Positions 33,254 through 45,700 of a stretch of DNA of 64,000 bases are shown here, piece after piece. The stretch's first letter is position 1. Each line of letters begins with the position of its first letter. Origin of the DNA: Chaetomium olivaceum (lineage: Eukaryota; Ascomycota; Sordariomycetes; Sordariales; Chaetomiaceae); NCBI GenBank assembly GCA_039881045.1, contig JAYWVB010000001.1:310001-374000 (forward strand), given 5' to 3'. Under the pieces are notes generated by a model. That model was not told the origin of the DNA and made no database searches. It was given only the letters and a program-made list of their open reading frames with translations. The position numbers were made by a program, and so were the translations under genes.

Positions 33254-35961
33254 TTATTCCACAATCTCAACAACCTTCCCAACAAACCCTTCCAGCCCAG
33301 ACCTATCCTGCCTTCCACCCTCAAGCACCAAGATCCGCGAACCCAGCTCAACCCACTCCCTCGTAGACAGCAACTCCAACTGCACCTCAACACCCCCATC
33401 CACCGCCGCCGCCGCGTCCAGCGCCAGGGTACTCTCAACCTCCATATCCTCCGCAAGCCCAAACAACCCCTCCTCAGTCTCGTCCGCCGCGGCCACCTTC
33501 TTCCCACCACCACCACCATTCCGCGACTCAACTCTCGACACGCGCACCACCCGTGCAGCAGACCGCACACTCGCCACATACACATTAACCAGGGCACCGA
33601 CGGACAGGGCGCCCACCCCGCTGTTATCCGCATCAAACACCGCCGTCAACCCGCTAACAGCCTGCAGCGACAGGCCGGACGCGACCATGTGCTGACTAGG
33701 CACGGCCAGCACCATGCCCTTGCGCAGCCTAGGCGTCTTGGTGGCAGTGGCGCCGCCGCCGCCAGCGTCCTCCTGGCTAGTCGGTGGTGCCGACGGCAGC
33801 GGGTCAAAGACCATACCGATTGAGCCGACCTGCCCCGCGGTGAGAGTCTGCACGGGCAAGCGCAGGTTGCGGATGCTGACGATGGTAGCGGTGTGCCACT
33901 CGCCGCTGGTGGCCGAGGCGGAGACGGCGTTGCGGGAGGCGGTACGGCTGAGCTCGCCGGAGGAGGGGTGGGAAGGGGAGAGGTGCGAGGGCGAGAGGCC
34001 GTAGCTGTGGGGGAGGATTATTCCGCCGCGCTCTTCCGGGGTGGCGCCGTGCGAGTCGTCGTCGTCGGGCGGGAAGGGCCCGACGACGATTTTGTCGCCG
34101 ATGGAGAGGCTGCCAAAGCGGAGATACCCGGCCACTACGGTGCCGAGGTCGGTTTGCTGGTTTGCGTCGCTGGTCGCGAGGGCGTAGGATGCGGGCAGGC
34201 TGAATTTGTCTTCGATGTGAAACAGGCAAGCTGGCTGTTCGGGGTTGAGGGCTGCACCGATGTAATCGAAGGAGGTAGGTGTTTGGGGGCGCGGTAGGCC
34301 CTGAAGCAGGGCATGCAGCGCGCCGACTCCGCGTCCATCGACGGCGCTGGTTAGAAGTATGGGGACGACGAAAGAAGGGTCTTCTCTCGCCTTCATGCTG
34401 TCTAGCGCATCCTTGACGGCTGCTTTGTCAAGCTCGGCCACGTGGGTTGGGTCAGAATCGCCTGCTGATCCCCCTTTAACTATTTTTGGCACACGGCCAA
34501 CCCTTTTCAAGCTTGAGAGGATTTTGCTAAGGGTGGTGGATAGGCTCGTCTTGTTGGCGAGGTCCAGTTTGGTGATGACAACAACCAAGGGAAGGCCAAG
34601 TCGTAAACAAAGGTCGAGATGGGCGGATGCGAGATCAACGCCCGCGCCTGTCGGTCCTAACACATCTAGGGAAGTGGATGTGGCCCCTGCAGCCGAAGTA
34701 AGTTCAGCGCTGTCGGCTGCGATGCAGAGAAGAGTCCAGTGGGGTGCCCAGCCGACGATGCCTCGGAGGATGGTCCGTCGGTAGCGAGGGTGGCCTGCGG
34801 AATCGAGCAGGTAAAGCAGCCGGCCATCCCTAGTGAAGTCGTGAATATCGATCCAAGACTCAACCCCACTGTGGGCGTAATTGATGATGTCGCCATCCTT
34901 GTAGCCCACAAGCTCCTGCGTGACGGAGGACGTTATACCAGATGCTACCTCATGGAGATGTTTGAGGAGACCAAGCCGACCTTTCCCGCGGCCATTATCT
35001 AGAGTTCCGCTGGAGAGTGTCCCCAAAAGAGTAGACTTCCCCGATGTCGTCGGCCCCGTAAGCGTAACACGCAATTGGTCTGTGGTGAGCGGCCCTTGCT
35101 TTGGGTCTGGCAAGGCCTCGGCCTGCCGCGCCGCGCCCGGCGATCTCGCGGAGGGCGACTGGGTGTCATCTCTGGGCCGCAAATCTGGCGTGACCAAAGC
35201 TTCGGCAACCCACAATTTCGCCTGGTGCGGCACACCCTCGGATTCTGAGCCTGCAGAACCTTCGGTGCCGCTTGGCTCAACCCATTCGCATTCTCCGACG
35301 ACCAACATCCGGAGCACGTCCACATTGCAACCCAAACTGGCGGCCATGATACGGAGGGTGGTGAGGCTCTCGTGCATCTCGTTCTCGGTTAACCCCGCAA
35401 GAGTCCCATCGTCCGCCACACCGATCTCATACAGCGCTCCCCTCGATGCCTCCAACCCGGGCAGGACCTTGCCCACCTTGATTGGGGCATTGAGGGCGCT
35501 TTCATCTGGTAACTGGGGGATGACAAGCCCAGGAGACGCAGCGCCAGCATGGTAAGGACACGATTGCTGCAACCTCCACAGAAGCTGGGTGGTGAGGTGC
35601 TCAAGGCGGTCCTGGCGTGTTTGATTCGAAGTGACGGAGGGTCCGGGGCTGACCGGGGCCGGCTTCAGCGCCCTAGGATCGGGGTTTGGCCGTGACTGAG
35701 TAGACCCGCTGATCCGAGTCGCTGTACTAACTCGCTCATACTTCCTCCGTGGTTTCAACAGTAAGTGAAGCTTGTACTCGGTCGGGCCATCCTGGGGCTC
35801 GGGCTCGAGCTTCGTGACCCCGTAGTCGGAGAGCAGCCCGAAGCCAACAGGTCCCTGCCGCTCCGGCAATGGACCTGAGGTCGGAGACTTGCCACCTTCC
35901 CCGACCGTAACCATGGAGAAGCAACCCGGGGCGGGTCTGGGTCGAAGGTAAAGACCGACAT
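33254..35961 (-). CDS. GTPBP1/GTPBP2-like translational GTPase
   Basis: This is a large GTPase related to elongation factor 1A and to GTPBP1, a factor linked to mRNA turnover and ribosome rescue. The single exon from 35914 codes 886 residues. The G domain shows G1 GPTTSGKST, G3 DSAGH and G4 TKLD, followed by beta-barrel domains and a C-terminal EF-Tu-like barrel. A conserved N-terminal segment reads DYGVTKLEPEPQDGPTEYKL. A second frame starting at ATG 35961 (MSVFTFDPDPPRVASPWL) looks like the real N-terminus. One base missing from the CCCC run at 35899-35902 (plus strand) would join it to the long frame, so I set the start at 35961. G1 has Pro-Thr-Thr where many family members have Asn-Val-Asp. 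Confidence 0.85.
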
Positions 35962-36724
35962 CGAATGCTCTCTAGGATGAGGGTTTGATCAAGAAGTTGA
36001 TCGTTCGCTTGACCGGGAATGGCGCTGGAAAAACACAAGTGTAGATGATCGATAGGTTGATACGTAAAGTCAGTGAGATAATAGGAGTAGAGATATTGCA
36101 CAGTCGGTCATTTCAAGGGATAATCGATGCTGTATTCGTGGTATCATCTTGGGGAGAGTTATACGAGCGATCAAGCTCAAAAAGAAGAGGCGAAGGGCGA
36201 AGACCCAAAGAGAACAAAATGTCCAAATGCTGTAGTTACAAGAACCAGCACGCTGAATCAGTTGAAAGAAGCCATTCTGAATGAATGTCTTGTCAAATCT
36301 AGGGGTGGTCGTTGGCAAAGAGAAGAGGAAAAAGAGACCGATGACTCCCAAGTTGTGCATGGAAAGAGATCATGAAGACAGTGCGCGGTGTCCTGTTTGC
36401 CTGAGCGGCCTCTGACGCATTCAGCAGGAGCACCCGATTGGATCCTTGTTAAACTTCAGATGGCTCGATACCTCCGCCATATGCTACCCCCACTACCAAA
36501 TTGCAAGTCGCAGTTTAACGTCAATCTAGCATCGACCGCAATGAAGAAAGAAACTACCGACAATTGACGGCAGCATTCTCAGTCTATTTTACAGCAAAGA
36601 AGGGGGGCGAGAACAAAGTCTCTTAAGAACAAGTGCACACCGCATATCTATCACAAAAGGGCTGGAAATCATTGCAGCCAACGATGCAAGTCGCATGTTG
36701 TTGAACCCACGCCAAACAGCCAAG
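35962..36724. other. intergenic, no gene seen
   Basis: This is the upstream region of the GTPase gene. It holds only short frames and no recognised element. Confidence 0.5.
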
Positions 36725-37163
36725 ATGGCGGTGTACCCGCCTGGAGATCATTCCCCACCTCCACCGAAGGACGAATGGCAACTCGAATCCCGCGCTGACA
36801 CGGACGAGACTCTCGTACAAAAGCCAGAGCCGTGGGAAGCGCAGGGGAATGAGGGAAAGAAGCGAAGGTGGCCAAGATGGCTCTGTTGGGGTTTTTCGAA
36901 GAAGGCGCCGCAAGAGGCGGACAAAGCGAAAAAGGTAAGCTACATGGCTTTCACATTCACGAGTCTTTTGGACTTGGGGATGGTTCTTGATGCAGGACGC
37001 TGTCGGGTCGGGAACGCAGTGGCGAATAGGCGGCGCGTCGTCACTGCGCCTGTCTGCGCCCAGCCCGGGACGAGCTGGGGCCAAGGGTCGTCAGCATTGC
37101 GAAGCAAGGGGTGGGCTGCACTGCCAGGAGCGTTCCATTTTTACCCGACGGGTCAGAATCTGA
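36725..37163 (+). CDS. putative small hypothetical protein
   Basis: An ATG at 36725 opens a 70-codon exon (Pro/Glu/Lys-rich, with a basic WPRWLCWGFSKK stretch). It ends at a good donor (GTAAGC at 36935), and a TGCAG acceptor at 36995 keeps the frame to a stop at 37163, giving 125 residues. I know no family. It could equally be upstream sequence of the SNARE gene. Confidence 0.3.
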
Positions 37164-37388
37164 CCCAAGACACTGGCCCGTCAGGATGCACCTGTCCAGC
37201 GTCCACCGCCCAAGTCCCACATAACCCCACCGGGCTCTCGCATTCAAGACATCTCCAAACGCTCCTGGCCCCTGAACGTTCAACCCTCCCCTTCTTTCAT
37301 CCCGTTCCAAGTGTTGCTTGTACATTCTGTTTGTTCTTGTTCTAACCATCTCTAATCGTCTCTAAAGAACCGCGGGTTTCGTTCCATC

Positions 37389-38832
37389 ATGGGAAGATTC
37401 GGATCCTTGTTTAAGAAGTCAGAGAAGGAGAAGCCGGAGTCGAACCCCTACGCTCAGCAGCCTGCTGCCCAATCTCCCGCCCAGTCCTCCCCCCCTCCGC
37501 AATACGATCAGTACACCCAGTACAATAACTCTCAATACAATGAAAACCAGTATGCCTCGCAACGTCCTCAAGGCCAACCGTCCGGCTTGCCGACCGGTCC
37601 CCGCCCCGGCGGTCTTCCGAGCAGAGTAGCCCCTGGGCCGAGCTTTGGGAACGACAAGCCCCCCCCACCACAATACTCGCCTCAGCCTTCCCAGTATTCC
37701 GCCTATAATGGTGGATCACCCTCGCTTGGCTCCGCGGCAGGGACCCCTGTCCTCCCCTCCAACACCTCGAGCCCGTCCATGGGTACCGGATTCCCGAGGG
37801 AGAAATATGGTGCTTCGGACGGCGTCGGGGAGAAACAGGTTCGAGCCTTCGCCATCGCCATATGGAGGTTCTACAGCCGCCCCCCCACAGCGTCAGGGAG
37901 GTTACGGCAACTTGGGGGATGCTGGCGGCGGCGGCTTGTTCGACAACTACACACCCCCCTCGAAGAATTCTTTCGGCCCCGGCTCTGCACAGGCCGATGG
38001 CCTGGGTGTTTCTGAACAGGCTTACGTTGACCCAGCCAACATGACCGCCGAGGAAAGGGAAGATGCTGAGTACAAGGCGATTAAGGCACAAGCCGACCAG
38101 GAGAAGAAACGGGACAGAGAGCTCTGCAGACCGCAGTATTCAAATGGCGAGAGAGGCGCGGGAAAGGAGTGCCGCGATCATGAATACTCTAGTCAGACAA
38201 GGGGATACGCTCCTACATGCCAATGAACAACTGGACCACTCAGGTAAGAAACCTACTTGTTATGCCATGTTTTCGGACAGATGCTGACTCAAGCTATAGA
38301 GTACCAGGGCCAACGCAGCAAAACGAATGTGAAAGCGCTAAGTCATGCGACACTGGCAGCATGTGGAAGGCTTTAATCCCGGGGCAGAAAGTTGTTGATG
38401 AGATAAAGGAGGAAGAACTGAGACAAGACCTGGAAGCCAGGGAGAAGCTAGACCAAGCGAGGATGTTGAAGCAGCAGGTTTTGGGCAGTCACAACGGGCG
38501 ACGGTGCCGACGTCTCAACAGAAACTCGGCGGCAGTATCAGCGCGGAACACCGCAATAAGTTCGTCCTCGAAGATGAGGATGAAGAACAAGAGCAGCGGA
38601 TTGAGCACAAGACCCAGGAGTTTGACTGAACTCATCAGGGGCGTGCGCCAGGACGCTGAGCAGATTGGTGGAGTCCTCCAGGAGCAGAATGCTCTTATCG
38701 ACAAGTTGGGCCAGAAGGTATGGAATTCATTAACCGTCCATTGAAAGAAAACGAAGCTAACGCAGTTCACAGACAACTCGGGTGCATGACGATCTGTTGG
38801 TAACTCGAAACCGTTTGGATCGGATTCGGTGA
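37389..38832 (+). CDS. SEC9: SEC9/SNAP-25-type t-SNARE, several frame breaks
   Basis: SEC9 is the plasma-membrane Qbc-SNARE for exocytosis. The start MGRFGSLFKKSEKEKPESNPYAQ and the long Gln/Tyr/Pro-rich disordered N-terminus fit fungal SEC9. The first SNARE helix region (QMAREARERSAAIMNTLVRQ, GDTLLHANEQLDHS) ends at an intron (38242-38299). The second SNARE helix (GVRQDAEQIGGVLQEQNALIDKLGQK) continues after a last intron (38718-38772) into TRVHDDLLVTRNRLDRIR. These parts lie in different frames. I see changes near 37833, 38121, 38350-38360, 38485 and 38628, so a single reading frame cannot be given. SEC9 is essential in yeast, which favours consensus errors over a dead gene. Two plp-1-like NLR genes lie 4-14 kb downstream. 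Confidence 0.75.
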
Positions 38833-39389
38833 GATTCAAGGGAAGCTGTGAAGTAGGGGCAGGACGGAGATACTCTGCCATAAGATGGCCAGAAAGTTGG
38901 ACTGCTGGTGTTTTTCTGGTTGGGTCAATACTTGAAGCTGGAGTTTGGTGGTGTGTGTTGGAATCATGTTACATATGCTGCAAGCGCAGAATGATTGCTG
39001 GGGTTGCTCTTTTGAAAAAACACTCTGCATTCATGACAGTTTTAATCACGTTCCTTCAGCGTAAATGTTAGCAACCATGCATGAGGAAATCTCACCGTTG
39101 CTGTGCTGTGAACCTGAGGTAGTTACGGATTATCATGATAATATTACGTAATTCAAATACCGAGCTGGCCTACTTGAGAGCCTTGAACCCTAACCCTCTG
39201 AAATTGCGTAAAACACATTACTTACATGAAATTCCAAAATTTACGCTCCCCCCCAAAACAAAATCCCCAATAAGATTTCACACTCTCACAATCCCTCAAC
39301 AACCGCCTCCAGATTATAAATTGTCTACCTTTTTCTAGGCGTGTTTAACCATTCCAACCGGCCCGGCAAATCAATAACCATCTCTTATT
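38833..39389. other. intergenic, AT-rich
   Basis: This stretch between the SNARE and helicase genes, both on the plus strand, contains no gene that I can support. Confidence 0.55.
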
Positions 39390-41734
39390 ATGCCTAAAAA
39401 GAGGAAGCAGGAGACCAATCACGACCTCGTCAAAGTTGGGGATAAGATCGTCTCCCTCGAAGGCTATCTCACCAAAAGGCCGAAGAAAGAAACAACACCA
39501 GCAGCACCGAATCAAGTCATTGTCGACCATGATGTGGCTGCCGCTGGGCAGATATCGAAATGCCCCTTGAGCGGTAACTCTGGGAGTACAGAGCCGTCTT
39601 TACCATCCAGACTGCCAGCAGGCGACCCGCAATATTTTGCAGCAAGAAAGTCTCTTCCGCTTTGGACGCGCCAGGACGACATCCGCCGGATTTTACGCCA
39701 AAAAGACGTTCTAGTTCTGGTGGGCGAAACCGGCTCGGGCAAAAGTACCCAGGTTCCGCAGTTTTTGTACCAGGAGAGGTGGTGTCAGCGGAGGAAAGTG
39801 AAGGTCCAAACCGGCGAAGGAGTCCAGGAGGTCAATGTAGGAGGCATGATTGCGATCACGCAGCCGAGACGAGTTGCCGCCACAACTCTTGCCCATCGTG
39901 TCTCCCGAGAGGCGGGCACGCCGCTTATGGGCAAAAATGCGGGCGGGATAGTAAAGGGCCCGTTTCAAAGGGTCTGGTGGGCTACTCTGTTCGCTTCGAC
40001 CACCGCGTTCCGCCATGGGACCAGGATTAAATATCTCACCGAGGGTATGCTGCTCCAGGAGTGCTTCGCGACCCCCACCTCAGACAATACAGCGCCATTT
40101 TGGTCGATGAAATCCATGAGCGGAGCGTGGACGTCGACCTACTGTCCGGATTTCTCAAGCAAATCATCTCTGGAGACAAGGCTGGGCGTGGTGGGATCCC
40201 GCTCAAGGTTGTTATCATGAGCGCCACGGCGAATGTCGAAAAGATCACCAAGTTCTTCTCCGGTACAGAATCCGAAAACTCGAATGCTCCTTCCGACTCA
40301 GTTTGCCAGACCAACGACCTCAGTCGAGTACCTCCAAATTGAGGGACGGCAGTTTCCCGTCGACGTCGTTCACACACCGAAACCGATACCGGACATCCAG
40401 AAGCGCTTTTGAAGACCATCTTTAAGCTCCACACCGAGGAAGCATTGTCAGATAAGCACGGCAAAAAAGACATCCTGGCGTTCCTCACTGGCCAGGAGGA
40501 GATCGAGTCAGCTCAGAGACTGATAGAAGAATACGCTTCAACACTGGGACCTAAGCTACCCAAAGTCAAAGTGTTTCCGCTGTTCGGCCAGCTCTCAATG
40601 GAGGCACAACATGAGGCTTTCCAACCTATCAAGGGTGGGCATACGAGGAAAATCGTCCTTGCCACCAACATCGCTGAAACATCCGTTACCGTCCCTGGGG
40701 TACGATACGTCATCGACTGTGGAAAGTCAAAAGTAAAGCAGTTCCGGCCGCGGCTGGGCATGGAGTCGCTGCTCGCGAAGCCTATCTCAAAATCCTCCGC
40801 CATCCAGCGGACCGGCCGAGCAGGGCGTGAGGGCCCCGGTAAATGCTTCAGGCTTTACACCGAAGAAACGTACGAAACACTCTACAAGACTGATCTTCCC
40901 GAAATTCTACGCACCGATATCCTCAGCGCTATCCTCACCATGAAAGCGAGAGGTATTGATGACGTTTTGGCCTTCCCACTGATGGACCCGCCGGGGATTG
41001 AATCGGTCGAGAAGGCTCTCTTGCACCTTCACATTCTGGGTGCACTCGCAGACGACGGCTCCATAACGGAAACGGGCCGCAAGATGGTTTCGTTCCCAGT
41101 CTCGCCACCTTACGCCAGGGTCATCATAGCAGCGGCGAACCCCAAGTACGACTGTTTGCTCGAGGCGATTGATATCATCTCTTGTATCACCTCTGGCGAG
41201 GATATCTTTCTTCAGCTACGGACTGAGGAAGCAAAGGAGCAAGTTGAGGAGTACCGAAAGGAACTTACCCGGCGAGAGGGTGATCTCCTCACCTACCTAA
41301 CCACAATGCAACTCTATGCAGCCGAGAACACCGACCGGCTCAAATGGTGTAAGGACCGCAAGATCAACATCAGAAACATGAAACAGGCCTTGAACATTCG
41401 GAAGCAACTTCGAGGTCTGTGTGTGCGGCAAGGTATGATGGAGCAACCGCCGCCAGATCCTCAACCGTTCACCCCATTATCACCAGAACAAGCAGTAGCA
41501 ATTCTCAAATGTTTCTTGACAGGATTTTCGATCAAAACGGCGATCTTAGCACCAGATAACAGCTACGTCACAGCGCATGGCAAACACATCGTGGCCATAC
41601 ACCCATCAAGTGTTATCCATGGTCAGAAAAAGGAGGCCATCATGTTCTTGGAGCATGTGTACACACAGAAGAACTATGCAAAGAAGGTCAGCGTTATCCA
41701 AGCTGTGTGGATAGCTGAGGCTCTCGAAGGGTAG
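39390..41734 (+). CDS. DEAH-box RNA helicase, DHR2/DHX33 type, clustered frame breaks
   Basis: Nucleolar DEAH helicases of this type act in ribosome biogenesis. Motifs are in order: I GETGSGKST, Ia TQPRRVAATTLAHR, then GYSVRFDHRVPP and GTRIKYLTEGMLLQEC, II DEIHERS, III SAT, IV/V AFLTGQEEIE and TNIAETSVTV, and VI QRTGRAGREG. The HA2 and OB-fold regions follow to the stop at 41734. The first 200 residues and the last 440 are each in one frame. Between about 39,973 and 40,402 the frame changes five times (near 39973, 40016, 40064, 40283 and 40400), mostly as if one base were missing. The N-terminus MPKKRKQE is a likely nuclear signal. Predicted length is about 780 residues, usual for the family. 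Confidence 0.87.
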
Positions 41735-42161
41735 ATGGATAGGGCAAGGACTCATTTCAGAGTGAATTTTAATAACTTTGTTTTCCTGCTCAAACGCCCA
41801 TTGTTAGGATGACATGGTGACTTAGAAACACGTCCAGCTGAACCTCACATGTGGAAAAGACAGTGGGATGTCTAAGTAAATCCGCACTGTGTGGGCTCTC
41901 CTTGGGAAAACCACTGGTCCCTCTGTGAGCCGGAGATACACTAACTTCAATACTCGTCTCAACCCTCAACACAACATTGTCGATGACAGATTTAAGTCTT
42001 TTCCACATCAACACATGTCACCGACCCCGGGAGCAGCATTAACGGCTGTTTATTGAAAAGGAAAGACGACGCATACCCTTGGGCAACAACATAGAGAACC
42101 TCAGAAACCCAACAAAACAGAAGGCAGCAACATAAGAAAAGGTGTAATCTGTTCTCTCACA
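41735..42161. other. intergenic, no gene seen
   Basis: This 430-base gap separates the helicase and SDHAF3 genes, which share orientation. Confidence 0.55.
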
Positions 42162-42705
42162 ATGAGACCTTCCCTCCGCGTTCTCGCATCAGCAATGCCC
42201 TCAGCAAATGGCATGTCGCCCGGCCCGATGGCTCTCTTACCACCTATCTACCTCTACCGACGTCTTTTCCGAGCTCACAGGAAACACCTCCCGTCCGAAA
42301 TGCGGGTGCTGGGAGACGAGTATATCAAGTCCGAGTTTAGGGCACATCGGGATGTCGAGAACCCGGTACATTTGGTCAGTTTAGAGCAATTATATAAAAG
42401 AAAAAAAAAGGCTTGAAGGCTTACCTACTTTGTGTCCGTCCTTAGATTGGATTCCTCACGGAGTGGCAGCTCTATGCACAGAAGATCGAAGGCGACGCGT
42501 GGATCGGAGAGAAGCTCGACCAAGGGAAGATCTCGAAGATGAGTGGTATGAAACTTTCATGTCTAATTCTATTGTCATGTCTTGAGGGGGCAGGTTCCAT
42601 CATTCATGCTAACTCGTGGGAATAGATGAGCAACTCGGGCAACTGTACGAGTTGATGAGAGCTATACAGAAGCGCGGTACGGAAGGACAAGGCTCGGATT
42701 CATGA
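42162..42705 (+). CDS. succinate dehydrogenase assembly factor 3 (Acn9/SDHAF3), LYR protein
   Basis: This mitochondrial matrix protein helps mature the iron-sulfur subunit of complex II. Three exons (42162-42374, 42446-42545, 42626-42705) join in phase to 130 residues. The LYR motif (YLYRRLFRAHRKHLP) is followed by EMRVLGDEYIKSEFRAHR and FLTEWQLYAQKIEGDAW, the family signature. The Arg/Ser/Ala-rich first 25 residues (MRPSLRVLASAMPS) fit a mitochondrial presequence. The last exon codes DEQLGQLYELMRAIQKR. No frame break is seen. The gene converges with the first NLR gene, whose stop is only about 70 bases beyond. Confidence 0.93.
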
Positions 42706-42776
42706 ATGGGTGTGAATGTATGTAGTGGCAGGTAGGCGTCTAATAGATCCGGTCCCAGAGGGTTCCAGACCTCGAT

Positions 42777-45700
42777 TTACCGAATATCATTGATCTCCTT
42801 GTCTGGGGGCTTGACCAAGTCGTTTAGGTCGGCCCAGCCACTGATGCGCCGCCAGCGCGCCTCTCCTTTCCCGACAACCGCCCCCGTGAACATTCGTTTA
42901 CGACCACCGTCCTCTTTCGGCAATGCCCAAACCCGCATCCATGGTTTTTCGACAGTGTTCCAGTCAGCTCCGAGGTTGATCTCGTGTTCAAGCACCCAGG
43001 GGAGGTTGGGCTTCTCCACGCAGAGATCTTCCGGTGGCCCTCGTCGCCTTCTTCCTTCACTTCCTTTGCATCCTGTCTCGTTTCTACCAGCGCACACGCG
43101 GTATTTCCTTTCCCCTTAACCTTGCGCTTTAGTTTGTCGTCTGTTGGTTCCTTGGTTAAGCTGTTTCGCGGTTTTGAAGTCACTTCCTCCCCAACATCCG
43201 GACCAGTTTCTGAGATGGGGGCGAGTGTGATGATTTCCTTCCCTTTCCCCTTCGGCCTCTTTCTGGCCTCAGTGGTCTCTTCTCTTTTGCCTTCTATAGC
43301 CGTATTTTGTATCCTCTGGGCGCTGTCCCCGATGGATTGCGGTCCCGCACCTGTGGCCCGTTGCAATCGGAACTGGGGCTTCTCTAGCTTCTCCCGGGTC
43401 TGGTATATCTCCCTCATAATTTCTCGATACACGACGGACGCTTTTTCCATATATTCCTTCATCGACCTTGGGACGCTCTCAGCAAGGACCCTGACTACAA
43501 TGTCCTGGAAAAGCTCTTCTCGCAAGCCCTCGTTTATCTCGACCACTCCAGAACCAAGGATCTCCAACCGACGCTTGAGCTTCCGAGTCAGGGGATACTC
43601 TTCCCAAACGCAAACCGGGCCACATCATAAGCCTCTTGCACGATGCTCCAATATTCCGATTCTGGTCCCGTGTCCAACGTCTGAGGCATCATAACAGCAG
43701 CCAGCGTATTTAGGCACCTAGCAGTTTGGTAGTGCCATTTCCCATACGCAGCCTTGGCTACCTCCACCGCTTTCCTGGCCGTCTGTTCCGCCTCCTCGAA
43801 GAAGCCGCGATGGGCAGCGCACTCGGCCATCGCGCACATCAGGTAAAGCGTCTTGCGGTCACTAGGCCCATACAACATCGGGGCCCGTTTGAGCATTGAT
43901 TCGTAGGTCTCGTAGGCTGACTTGAGGTCGCCGGCGGCGAGGTACGTTGTCCCCAAACCGATGGGCAACACAAATGAGTACTCGTGCCCTAGGAACTTCT
44001 CATAGAGATCCGGTGGCAGAGCTTTGACGTCCTTGTAGCGCCGGTGCCAGTGGCGCAGATCACCGCCCCCCGACCGGCGGATGAGCTCGTCTTCCCAAGT
44101 CCAGATCTGGAAGTTGTGCCCCGCGTCATCCATCCGGGCCGCTCCAATGGCACTTTCAAGGGATTCCCTGCCAGCTTTGGGTCTTCCCGAGTCGAACAGC
44201 AGGCTTGCGAGCCCGGCGTATACAGTACCTAGTTCTAACTCCCATTCCCATATCGCCTCCTCCTCCGGTTCTGTAATGGCAGCCTTAACCACTGCGTTGC
44301 TCTGCTCTAGCGTTCTTATTACTGGCGGGGGTGCGTCGTCGCGCTTTTCGGTCGTAGCCTGCGTTTCTGGTGCGTCAAGGCCCTGGTCACTGTCGTTTGT
44401 GATGCTCTGATCGTTGGGCTCCTCAGCAAGAGAAGGCGGGTTACCCTCTGACGCCTAGCTTGCTTTTCCAGGTTCCTTTCTTTACGCTCCATTCGTTCCT
44501 GGTAATCGTCCAGCATGTCATCTTTTCGCATGTCTAGCATCTCGAGCAGTTCCATATACGCTGCTTCCGCGTCGCCGATGCGGCCCATGTCGTGATAGAC
44601 GTGCACCAAGACCCAGAGACCGGCAGTCGCCGGCTGGCTGTAGCCACCGTGATTGCATTTTCGTATACGCAGCATCCTCTCGAAGTGGTCCACAGCATGC
44701 GAGAACTGTTTTTGTTGGTAGTAGTACCATCCCAGCTTGTAATCCAGGTGAGCCTCGTATTGATAGTGATGGCCGATGGGTTCGGCCTCGTGGGCCATGC
44801 AGGCGTTTAAGTGAGGAGGTAGGAACCGCAGAAACTGCTGGTCCATGCTATTCCAGCCCGGCTTTATCGACTCAATAAGCACGACCCTGGCGGCATAGGC
44901 TAGCTGTTTCCGTGTCTCTTGGCCATCTTGTCCTGGGCCCAGGCTTGCACCATGACGTGCATCGAGACGGTATCTCCTTTCCGCGACCGCTTCACGAGGG
45001 AAAACTGTTGGAGAATTTTGCACGCCTAGGTTGAAATGGAGATCGTTCCATTTCTCGCTGGGGAACTCACATGCTAACAGCAGGTAAGGACGCATCCATT
45101 TCCGGATCGTCTGCAAGTTTCCGGAGGGGGTAGGGTCCAAGACTTCCACAGCGTTGCCGCTCCTCGGCCGAGCGCGCTATCATGCCAACCGGGATCTTTT
45201 CGTTGTGGTAGAAGCAGAGCAGGTTCAACAGCGCCAAAGCATTCCGCGCGGCAGTGCCCATCACGCCTCGCCCCTCGCGTCTCCGGACGCTCAAAGAGGG
45301 CGTCATACGAAAGGTCGAGCGCGGTATACAGTCCCGGTCGAGCCGGTGAAGAGCCGTCTGCATTTGGTTTACTAAGTAGCTCGGACCTATTCTGCCGGTC
45401 GCGGAATCTCTGTAGATATGTGAGAGGGGTGCAGTCCCCTTTTCTCAAATATGACCCCATGGCCTCGATGGCAAGGGGCAGACAACCGACCTCGACCACA
45501 CTAGCCTGCAGCGCTTTCATTTCCTCCTCGTTTATTCTGATCTCTTCGTTCCCGGCGTCTTCAGGAGCAACTCGACTGCGTCCTCTTCGGAAAATGAGTT
45601 GACCTCGTACACGCAGTCCGCCGGGAGGTCCGCCAAAAAGCCCTGGGACCGCGAAGTGTAGATGACGTTGCCCGTGTTCCGGCGTGGAAGAGTCGGCTCT

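Noticed and set aside
35755..35961. separate small gene upstream of the GTPase
   Set aside because: Its first 18 residues look like the GTPase N-terminus and one missing base in a C run joins it to the main frame.
39390..40410. explaining the helicase frame changes by introns
   Set aside because: The gaps between conserved motifs are only a few bases, too short for any intron, and lack donor and acceptor pairs.
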